Origin: Bacteroidota bacterium
Lineage (GTDB): Bacteria; Bacteroidota; Bacteroidia; UKL13-3
Reading direction: 5' to 3'
Assembly (NCBI GenBank): GCA_018883485.1
Contig: VEQB01000193.1
Span: 1 to 5,035 of the forward strand
DNA length: 5,035 nt
Below, piece by piece: positions 1-5,035 of the stretch. The stretch's first letter is position 1. Each line of letters begins with the position of its first letter. The notes under the pieces were generated by a model. The model was not told where the DNA came from and did not search any database. It was given only the letters and a program-made list of their open reading frames with translations. A program made the position numbers and the translations under genes.

Positions 1-1265
1 GTTTTAAAGAAAATGATACCTCTGGTTTGTATGGCATTCAAACAAATGCAAACCGTATTTATGCCACTGGTAAAATGGGGTATGTGTTTCCCCATAAACG
101 CTTTAAAAGTATTGGTTTACAATTAAACTATACGGGTCAGCAAATGAATAATACTTACGGTATTTCCAAGTATAATGTCAATCAAAATAGTTATTATGGA
201 AATTTGATTTATCAATCTATAATTGGCAATACTAATCATAAATTTAGAACTGGTTTTAGCTATATGCAAGATGCGGTTGCAGAACGGGTATCTGCATTTA
301 GAGTAGCTAATGGGATAGCAGATTATGATAGAATTGAACAAATTAGTGGAGCCTTTTTTGAGTATACTTATACATGGCTAGCACGATTTACCATGGTTGC
401 AGGATTGAGAGCAGATTACCATAATTTGTTTGGTATGTATTACACGCCTCGCCTGCATTTACGCTATGCCCCAACCGATAACTTAGTGCTAAGAGCATCA
501 ACAGGAAAAGGTTGGAGAACGGCTAATATTTTTACTGAGAATAGCAGTCTTTTTGTGAGTAGCCGAAGCATGGATATACTATCTCAAACACCTCAAAAAT
601 TAGCCTATGGTTTTACGGCAGAAGAAGCATGGAATTCTGGAATTAACTTAACCTGGGACTATAAAATAAATTATAGAAAGGGTACCTTAAGCCTAGATTA
701 TTATTATACTTTTTTTACTAATCGCGTGATAGCAGATAGAGATTATAATTTTTCTTATGTTCTTTTTTATCAAACCCAATCTGCTTCCTCCAGCTTTCAA
801 ATTCAAGCAGATTATTCTCCCTTAAGGCGATTGGATATTCGTTTGGCTTATCGTTATTATGATGTAAGAACCGCTTACCTTAATGGAGATTTGCTTGACC
901 CAATGTTGGCAAAACACAGAGGATTTTTAAACCTGGGTTATCAAACAAAAAGCAAATGGACATTCGATTTAACCGCAAATATTATTGGTTCAAAACGATT
1001 GCCTACTTCTTATTTTTCAGAGGGTACCAGTTTAGGTTGGGCTGCAAACTCACAGCCCTATTGGTTGTTTAACGGTCAAGTAAGTAAAGGTCTCAAAAAA
1101 GGTTTGGATGTTTACCTTGGCTGTGAGAATTTATTTAATTATAAACAAACTAATCCAATTGTCGACCCAACTAATCCTTACGGTAGTTACTTTGATGCAA
1201 CTATGATTTGGGGGCCAGTTTTTGGACGAATGATTTATGGAGGAATTCGTTGGCGTTTGCAGTAA
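1..1265 (+). CDS. TonB-dependent outer-membrane receptor, C-terminal beta-barrel part (5' end outside window)
   Basis: The reading frame is open from position 3 to the TAA at 1263-1265, giving 420 residues with no start inside the window. A TTG at 27 is in frame, but the coding pattern continues upstream of it, so it is not the start. The visible part is rich in alternating aromatic and polar residues, as expected for barrel strands. Two stretches are typical of TonB-dependent receptors. One is the TGKGWRTANIFTEN segment (nt 501-542), resembling the GxGxRTANxxxEN barrel motif of Bacteroidota ferrienterochelin/colicin-type receptors. The other is the C-terminal DVYLGCENLFNYKQTNPI segment, followed by a last strand ending in GGIRWRLQ. 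The family takes up siderophores, metals, vitamins or glycans across the outer membrane using TonB/ExbBD energy. The plug domain, any carboxypeptidase-like N-terminal domain and the signal peptide would lie upstream. No SusD-like partner follows, so glycan uptake is not favoured, but the substrate cannot be read from this part. The family call is firm; the substrate is unknown. Confidence 0.9.
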   Translation, partial: FKENDTSGLYGIQTNANRIYATGKMGYVFPHKRFKSIGLQLNYTGQQMNNTYGISKYNVNQNSYYGNLIYQSIIGNTNHKFRTGFSYMQDAVAERVSAFRVANGIADYDRIEQISGAFFEYTYTWLARFTMVAGLRADYHNLFGMYYTPRLHLRYAPTDNLVLRASTGKGWRTANIFTENSSLFVSSRSMDILSQTPQKLAYGFTAEEAWNSGINLTWDYKINYRKGTLSLDYYYTFFTNRVIADRDYNFSYVLFYQTQSASSSFQIQADYSPLRRLDIRLAYRYYDVRTAYLNGDLLDPMLAKHRGFLNLGYQTKSKWTFDLTANIIGSKRLPTSYFSEGTSLGWAANSQPYWLFNGQVSKGLKKGLDVYLGCENLFNYKQTNPIVDPTNPYGSYFDATMIWGPVFGRMIYGGIRWRLQ

Positions 1266-1286
1266 ATTTAAGGCAGTTAAAAAATT

Positions 1287-1317
1287 CTTGCATTACAAAA
1301 AAATATCCTTATCCTTG
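1287..1317 (+). promoter_or_regulatory. Candidate Bacteroidota-type promoter for rho
   Basis: CTTG at 1287-1290 and TATCCTTG at 1310-1317 are separated by exactly 19 bases. Each differs by one base from the known Bacteroidota housekeeping consensus, TTTG at -33 and TAnnTTTG at -7 with a spacer of about 19-21. Transcription would then start near 1323-1326, giving a leader of about 90 nt before the rho ATG. Both elements lie within a directly repeated CTTGCATTA (1287-1295 and 1314-1322). The inference is that rho is transcribed independently of the receptor gene. A second, weaker -7-like match, TATTTTGG at 1356-1363, has no TTTG or TTG at a suitable distance upstream. Confidence 0.45.
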
Positions 1318-1323
1318 CATTAA

Positions 1324-1412
1324 CAATTCAATTCCCACTGGCTTTCTAGGCGTCCTATTTTGGTGCCGCGGTCCGGTAGAATTATTTTCTCAACAAAACA
1401 CTCATACAACAC
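1324..1412 (+). promoter_or_regulatory. Putative structured 5' leader of rho, C-rich then GC-rich
   Basis: This non-coding stretch differs in composition from its surroundings. Positions 1311-1346 contain 11 C but only 3 G, which is reminiscent of a Rho-loading (rut-like) bias. Positions 1361-1377 have 13 G or C out of 17, in an otherwise AT-rich region. Two nested pairings are possible: ACTGG (1336-1340) with CCGGT (1373-1377), and GGCGTC (1349-1354) with GGTGCC (1362-1367), the latter including two G-U pairs. The rest, up to the start codon, is A/T-rich and unstructured, without a Shine-Dalgarno sequence. Autogenous control of rho through its leader is known in E. coli. Applying that here is inference. 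Confidence 0.3.
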
Positions 1413-2990
1413 ATGATGATTGACGAAACAGGTGAATCGCCTGAAGTAAATTCCAATGAGGATGCGCAAGCTCCTAAGAAAAGAAGAGGTAGACCTAAAT
1501 TAGTTAAAGATGCTTCTGCACCAGTTATAGAAGAGCCGCAAGCAATCAGTAAACCTATAATTAGTAAATCCGAGCCACAAGTGGTGGAAGCTTTAAAAGT
1601 TGAAACTGCAAAGGTGGATGCCCCAATTGAGCCTATTACGGCAAATACACCTGTGACTACCATACCAGAAAAAAGACCGCCTTTTGAAAAAAGGGAGAAC
1701 AAATGGCGCGATCAAAACAATAGAAACCGTAACGATAACCGTAACGATAATCGTAACGAGAACCGCAGCGAGAATCGCAATGAAAATCGCAGCGAGAACT
1801 TAGTTGCACCCGCCGAACGTCAAGATAATAGGCCCGAACGTCAAGAGCGCCCAGAGCGGGTTGTATTTCAAGAGCTAGATGGTATTGTTGATGCAGAAGG
1901 TGTTTTAGAAATGATGCAGGATGGCTATGGCTTTTTACGTTCATCCGATTATAACTATATGCCATCACCAGATGATGTGTATGTGGCGCCTTCTCAAGTA
2001 AAAATATTTGGTTTAAAAACTGGTGATACGGTTTTAGGCACAGTAAGGCCTCCTAAAGAAGGAGAGAAGTATTTTGCTTTGGTAAAAGTTGGTTCTATCA
2101 ATGGCCGCATTCCATCAGAGGTGCGCGACCGTGTGGCATTTGAACATTTAACACCTCTGTTTCCAGATGAAAAGTTAAGATTGGCAGATGGTTCAGATTC
2201 TTATTCTACGCGTATCATAGATTTGTTGGCTCCAATAGGAAAAGGGCAGCGCGGACTTATAGTTGCACAACCAAAAACAGGTAAAACTATTTTGTTGAAA
2301 GATATCGCGAATGCCATTTCAAAAAATCATCCAGAGGTTTATCTTATCATTTTATTAATAGATGAACGTCCAGAGGAGGTTACCGATATGCAACGCAGTG
2401 TGCGCGCAGAAGTGGTTGCTTCTACCTTTGACGAGCCAGCAGAGAAACACGTAAAGCTTGCAAATATAGTTTTAGAAAAAGCCAAGAGGTTGGTAGAATG
2501 TGGCCATGATGTTGTTATCCTAATGGATTCGATTACACGCATGGCCAGAGCATTTAATACAGCGCAACCAGCATCTGGTAAAATATTATCTGGTGGGGTA
2601 GATGCTAATGCTTTACATAAACCAAAACGTTTCTTTGGTGCTGCCCGTAAGATTGAAGGCGGTGGCTCATTAACTATTATTGCAACTGCACTTACAGATA
2701 CCGGTTCAAAAATGGATGATGTAATTTTTGAAGAATTTAAAGGTACTGGAAATATGGAATTGCAATTGGATAGAAAACTTTCTAATAAACGTATTTTCCC
2801 TGCAATAGATATTATTTCATCGAGCACAAGAAGAGACGATTTACTATTAGATAAAACTACCTTACAACGTATTTGGGTATTAAGAAATCACTTGGCAGAT
2901 ATGAATACGGAAGAGGCAATGAACCTTATGTTAAAAAACATGAAAGGTACTCGGTCTAACGAAGAGTTTTTAGCTTCAATGAATGGTTAA
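1413..2990 (+). CDS. rho: Transcription termination factor Rho, with disordered Asn/Arg-rich N-terminal extension
   Basis: Rho is a hexameric RNA-dependent ATPase/helicase that releases RNA polymerase at Rho-dependent terminators. The 525-residue product exceeds E. coli Rho (419) because of about 150 extra N-terminal residues. Residues 1-20 are acidic; KKRRGRPK (22-29) resembles an AT-hook; 30-100 are low-complexity; 105-129 are NRND/NRSE-type repeats. The cold-shock-like RNA-binding domain follows (about 157-255), with QDGYGFLR (169-176) giving the aromatic residues Y172 and F174 of the primary RNA site. The ATPase core has Walker A AQPKTGKT (285-292), LLIDERPEEV (314-323), Walker B VVILMDSITR (367-376), the GGVDANALHKPKRFFGAARK region (394-413), the secondary-site loop GTGSKMDD-like segment (residues 429-436) and KRIFPAIDI (459-467). 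All are intact, so the protein should be active. The start is ATG 1413 (ATG 1416 is also possible); an in-frame TAG at 1377-1379 excludes a longer protein. The usual Rho_N helical domain is absent. Confidence 0.97.
   Translation: MMIDETGESPEVNSNEDAQAPKKRRGRPKLVKDASAPVIEEPQAISKPIISKSEPQVVEALKVETAKVDAPIEPITANTPVTTIPEKRPPFEKRENKWRDQNNRNRNDNRNDNRNENRSENRNENRSENLVAPAERQDNRPERQERPERVVFQELDGIVDAEGVLEMMQDGYGFLRSSDYNYMPSPDDVYVAPSQVKIFGLKTGDTVLGTVRPPKEGEKYFALVKVGSINGRIPSEVRDRVAFEHLTPLFPDEKLRLADGSDSYSTRIIDLLAPIGKGQRGLIVAQPKTGKTILLKDIANAISKNHPEVYLIILLIDERPEEVTDMQRSVRAEVVASTFDEPAEKHVKLANIVLEKAKRLVECGHDVVILMDSITRMARAFNTAQPASGKILSGGVDANALHKPKRFFGAARKIEGGGSLTIIATALTDTGSKMDDVIFEEFKGTGNMELQLDRKLSNKRIFPAIDIISSSTRRDDLLLDKTTLQRIWVLRNHLADMNTEEAMNLMLKNMKGTRSNEEFLASMNG
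1725..1799 (+). repeat. 12-bp tandem repeat encoding NR(N/S)(D/E) units within rho
   Basis: Six consecutive 12-base units of the form AAC-CGT-AAC-GAT plus one further Asn codon encode residues 105-129 of Rho: NRND, NRND, NRNE, NRSE, NRNE, NRSE, N. The first units are nearly identical in DNA, and the later ones have drifted mainly at third positions and in the N/S and D/E choices. All units keep the frame. The result is a hydrophilic stretch with alternating positive and negative charges in the disordered N-terminal region. Such an array can gain or lose units in frame by slippage, so its copy number may vary between strains (inference). Confidence 0.9.
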
Positions 2991-3008
2991 GGAATTACTC
3001 CTTAACCA
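2984..3008. terminator. Hairpin shared by convergent rho and universal stress genes, covering both stop codons
   Basis: TGGTTAAGGA (2984-2993) and TCCTTAACCA (2999-3008) are perfect reverse complements, forming a 10-bp stem around a 5-base loop, ATTAC. The rho stop (2988-2990) lies in the left arm. The stop of the opposite gene (2995-2997 on the plus strand) lies in the loop. Because the element is symmetrical it would form in transcripts from either side. The stem is only 40% GC and no T-run follows on either strand, so it is not a textbook intrinsic terminator. It may terminate weakly or act as a 3'-end stabiliser. The pairing is seen directly; the function is inferred. Confidence 0.5.
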
Positions 3009-3822
3009 AAACCAATAAAGGAATCTTAGTATGATAAGCCATTTTCTTTGATAGGCTTCTGTGAAAGAGTCTATCAAAGAAACTTCGGTTATGCTTAGCC
3101 ATTACTAATAAGTCACCATGGTTCTCTTCCACATAATGGTTAATACTTTGAATAACATCTCCTTTTTCTAATTGCATGTAATGGATGTTAGGGTAGGTGA
3201 TATTTGCCTTATTCTTTTTAAAGAAGTTATTTTCAGCATTAAAATATTTATCAGCTTCCGATTTCACATGAATTACATCTAAAGGGCAATCAAAAAGTTC
3301 TGCAAAATAGATTAAGCGCATAAGTGCAGGAAACTCTGGTTCATTGTAATCTGTAGCATAAACAATTCTGGTATACTCTTTATAGTTAAGGTCTTTAGGA
3401 ATTACCAAAATAGGCACAGTAGATTTAGCTACAACGGAAGCAGCATTGCTGCCTATTAATATTTCTGCAGCACCGCTAGCACCAGTGGTGCCCATTATAA
3501 TTAAATCAGCTTCAGCCTCTTTGGCTACTGCGCAAATTTCTTCGGAAACAAAACCATATCTGGTTTCTGTGGTATAGTCAATTCCGGAGGGTTTAAGCAA
3601 TTTTTTTTCCAACGTATCAAAACCTGCTAAGGTCAATTCTTCAATTTCTTTTACCAGTAACTGGTAGGTCTCCGCTGGCATAGAGGCATCTAGCATAGCA
3701 ACTTGGTTAATATGTGCCAAGGTAATGCTTGCTTTGGTTTTCTTGGCAAGTGCAATTGCATAATTTAAGGCTTGCTCTGCTGGCAAAGAGAAATCTGTTG
3801 GTACTATTATTTTGCTTATCAT
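2995..3822 (-). CDS. Universal stress protein with two tandem UspA domains
   Basis: The 275-residue product consists of two Usp (UspA) folds. Domain 1 (about residues 1-142) opens with KIIVPTDFS (4-12), whose Asp10 is the usual nucleotide-contacting acid. It carries the complete ATP-binding signature G-x2-G-x9-G-S at G111, G114, G124 and S125, and ends in the typical VPILVIP strand. Domain 2 (about 150-275) begins with TRIVYATDYN and ends with IPLLVLVKE, but the glycine signature is replaced by MAKHNRSFFDRLFHRSLS, so it probably does not bind ATP in the standard way. Such proteins are cytoplasmic and linked to starvation, redox or hypoxia stress; no specific role can be read here. The start is ATG at 3822-3820, with no Shine-Dalgarno sequence. 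The gene converges on rho with 4 bases between stop codons, and diverges from the transporter gene across 147 bases. Confidence 0.93.
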   Translation of the reverse strand: MISKIIVPTDFSLPAEQALNYAIALAKKTKASITLAHINQVAMLDASMPAETYQLLVKEIEELTLAGFDTLEKKLLKPSGIDYTTETRYGFVSEEICAVAKEAEADLIIMGTTGASGAAEILIGSNAASVVAKSTVPILVIPKDLNYKEYTRIVYATDYNEPEFPALMRLIYFAELFDCPLDVIHVKSEADKYFNAENNFFKKNKANITYPNIHYMQLEKGDVIQSINHYVEENHGDLLVMAKHNRSFFDRLFHRSLSKKMAYHTKIPLLVLVKE

Positions 3823-3860
3823 AATTATTGCTTTAACTGGTACTAAGATAATTCATTTAT

Positions 3861-3893
3861 ATAAACTAATTATTACATTTTGTTATGGTCAAA
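3861..3893 (-). promoter_or_regulatory. Weak candidate promoter for the universal stress protein gene
   Basis: Read on the minus strand, TTTG (plus-strand CAAA, 3890-3893) is followed after 21 bases by TAGTTTAT (plus-strand 3861-3868). This partly matches the Bacteroidota -33 TTTG / -7 TAnnTTTG pattern: the -7 element has TA and two of the three Ts but lacks the final G. Transcription would begin about 30-40 bases before the start codon. The region is so AT-rich that partial matches are expected by chance, so this remains tentative. Confidence 0.25.
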
Positions 3894-3939
3894 TTTAAAG
3901 AACTATTTAAAAACCTTAAAAAAAGTTTGCTTTTTATGC

Positions 3940-3959
3940 GGGTAATTTGTTATTTACCC
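3940..3959 (+). promoter_or_regulatory. Small inverted repeat just upstream of the transporter gene
   Basis: GGGTAA (3940-3945) and TTACCC (3954-3959) form a perfect 6-base inverted repeat around an 8-base spacer, ending 10 bases before the ATG at 3970. The two G/C clusters stand out in the otherwise A/T-rich divergent region. It could be an operator for a dimeric regulator or a small RNA hairpin near the ribosome-entry region. A chance occurrence is also possible, since nothing else in the window repeats it. Confidence 0.3.
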
Positions 3960-3969
3960 CTATTATTAA

Positions 3970-5035
3970 ATGTATATGAGCAGTTCTAAACAACAAACAT
4001 CCTTGTACACCCTTGCTGTTGTATTCTTTTTTTGGGGCTTTGTGGCCGCCTCCAATGGTATTTTCATTCCGTTTTGCAAAAGCCATTTTGATTTAACACA
4101 ATATGAATCACAATTAATTGATGCCTCTTTTTATGCCGCTTATTTTTTCGGATCCTTTATGTTGTATCTCTTATCTCAATACAATAAGCATGATGTGCTA
4201 AATAAAATAGGTTATAAAAGCGGTATAGTGTATGGTTTAATGGCCTCAGTTATTGGGGCTGGATTACTGGCTATATTTTCTGGTTTGGCTACTGTAACTT
4301 TTGGTATGATTCTAGGTGCATTCTTTATTATTGCTTTAGGCTTTTCTTTACAGCAAACCTCTGCACAACCTTTTGTGGTAGCGCTTGGCTCAATAGAAAC
4401 TGGTACACATAGACTAAACTTTACAGGAGGAATAAATTCACTGGGAACCTTATTGGGGCCAATTGTTGTTAGCATTGTTTTGTTTGGTACCATTGGCGCT
4501 GCAGTTGAACCATCTATTAGCAGCATACAAACTTTGTACTTAATTTTGGCTGTTCTATTTGCTTTGGTAGCTATTTTCTTTTTCTTCAATAAGAGCTTGC
4601 CAAAAGTTACAAGTGATGAAGAAATAGAAAACAGTGAAAAGGCAACAAAAATATTATCCATAATTGCAATTCCAGTTGCTATATTATTATTTTTCACCGA
4701 TTTTCTACCTGCCGCACTTTCTTCCAATTTTATCTATATTAGTTTAGCAGTTATCGTAGGAATTTTGTTATTTACCCTAAATAGGGCTAGAAATGATGCC
4801 CATGGCTGGGGTGCTATGCAATACCCTCAATTAGTTTTAGGAATGTTAGCCATATTTACTTATGTAGGAGTAGAAGTAACCATCCAAAGTAATATGGGAG
4901 CTTTACTTAAATTGCCAGAATTTGGAGGATATGATGAATCTGCTATTTCAAATTTTATTAGTTTGTATTGGGGGAGTTTAATGATTGGACGTTGGACGGG
5001 TGCCTTATCTGCATTTAATATTAATGCATCTACCC
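3970..5035 (+). CDS. Major facilitator sugar transporter, FucP/GluP-type (3' end outside window)
   Basis: The frame starting at ATG 3970 (ATG 3976 is the alternative) stays open to the window end, giving 355 residues without a stop. It belongs to the fucose/glucose/galactose:H+ symporter branch of the major facilitator superfamily in the inner membrane. Family marks are FFFWGFVAASNGIFIPF (19-35, helix 1), IGYKSGIVYGL (80-90), LGFSLQQTSAQPF (123-135, helix 4), HRLNFTGGINSLGT (147-160, helix 5) and YVGVEVTIQSN (298-308, first helix of the C-terminal half). Six helices are visible up to about residue 206, followed by a charged loop (207-227). Two extra hydrophobic segments (about 228-250 and 253-270) precede the C-terminal half, which continues past the window. 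E. coli FucP residues Asp46 and Glu135 correspond to Gly30 and Gln129. The substrate is probably a monosaccharide but cannot be fixed. The gene diverges from the stress protein gene; no Shine-Dalgarno sequence is seen. Confidence 0.9.
   Translation, partial: MYMSSSKQQTSLYTLAVVFFFWGFVAASNGIFIPFCKSHFDLTQYESQLIDASFYAAYFFGSFMLYLLSQYNKHDVLNKIGYKSGIVYGLMASVIGAGLLAIFSGLATVTFGMILGAFFIIALGFSLQQTSAQPFVVALGSIETGTHRLNFTGGINSLGTLLGPIVVSIVLFGTIGAAVEPSISSIQTLYLILAVLFALVAIFFFFNKSLPKVTSDEEIENSEKATKILSIIAIPVAILLFFTDFLPAALSSNFIYISLAVIVGILLFTLNRARNDAHGWGAMQYPQLVLGMLAIFTYVGVEVTIQSNMGALLKLPEFGGYDESAISNFISLYWGSLMIGRWTGALSAFNINAST

Noticed and set aside
1263..1300. Terminator after the receptor gene
   Set aside because: I see no G/C-containing stem followed by a T-run; only short A/T complementarities expected by chance.
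1363..1416. Possible leader peptide starting at GTG 1363 and ending with TGA overlapping the rho ATG (ATGA)
   Set aside because: The frame is short, begins with GTG and has no ribosome-binding signal. The ATGA overlap is suggestive of coupling, but nothing else supports translation, so I do not annotate it.
1208..1423. Plus-strand frame overlapping the receptor end, the gap and the rho start
   Set aside because: It has no coding character or domain, including no Rho_N-like sequence, and overlaps two real genes out of frame.
1382..1968. Two overlapping minus-strand frames opposite the N-terminal part of rho
   Set aside because: They mirror the low-complexity coding sequence of rho. Their repetitive Tyr/Arg and Ser/Gly content is the antisense of the repeats, and no start signal or domain is visible.
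2339..2827. Minus-strand frame of 162 codons opposite the Rho ATPase core
   Set aside because: It is antisense to the most conserved part of rho and has no family resemblance.
3601..3608. Run of eight T (A8 on the coding strand) in the stress protein gene as a possible slippage or programmed frameshift site
   Set aside because: The full-length frame is intact across it, encoding EKKL, and no slippery heptamer-plus-structure arrangement is evident. Such runs are common in AT-rich genomes.
3926..3949. TTTG (3926-3929) and TAATTTG (3943-3949) as a promoter for the transporter
   Set aside because: The elements are only about 12-13 bases apart, far short of the usual spacer of about 19, and the second lacks the full TAnnTTTG pattern.
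4212..4727. Open frame of 171 codons on the minus strand inside the transporter gene
   Set aside because: It lies wholly antisense to a clear membrane-protein gene. The product is a low-quality Lys/Pro/Ala-rich sequence with no recognisable domain, as expected from the complement of hydrophobic codons.

Overview
The window looks like ordinary chromosomal DNA from a member of the Bacteroidota. It is AT-rich and its genes start without clear Shine-Dalgarno sequences. It carries a TonB-dependent outer-membrane receptor, a termination factor Rho with the long Asn/Arg-rich N-terminal extension seen in this phylum, a tandem-domain universal stress protein, and a sugar transporter of the FucP/GluP type in the version common in Bacteroidota. 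I cannot place the organism below phylum from this sequence.

Layout: (1) Positions 1-1265, plus strand, hold the C-terminal 420 residues of a TonB-dependent receptor whose start lies before the window. (2) Positions 1266-1412 are a 147-base gap. It contains a good candidate Bacteroidota-type promoter (CTTG-N19-TATCCTTG) and a leader that is first C-rich and then strongly GC-rich. (3) Positions 1413-2990, plus strand, encode Rho. Its ATPase core is intact, but the usual N-terminal Rho_N helical domain is absent. In its place are an AT-hook-like KKRRGRPK patch and a 12-bp tandem repeat encoding NRND/NRNE/NRSE units. (4) Positions 2995-3822, minus strand, encode a two-domain universal stress protein that converges on rho. 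Only 4 bases separate the two genes, and a perfect 10-bp hairpin covers both stop codons. (5) Positions 3823-3969 are a 147-base divergent intergenic region with weak promoter-like sequences and a small inverted repeat. (6) From 3970 to the end of the window, plus strand, lies the first 355 codons of a major facilitator sugar transporter. It has two extra predicted membrane helices between its halves and lacks the Asp and Glu residues used by E. coli FucP.

The genes do not form an obvious pathway or operon. The receptor and rho share a strand, but rho probably has its own promoter. The stress protein and the transporter diverge from a shared upstream region. I see no mobile element, CRISPR array, RNA gene or defence-like cassette, and no convincing new multi-gene system. 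The points most worth a second look are the architecture and leader of rho, the hairpin shared by the two convergent stop codons, and the unusual features of the transporter.
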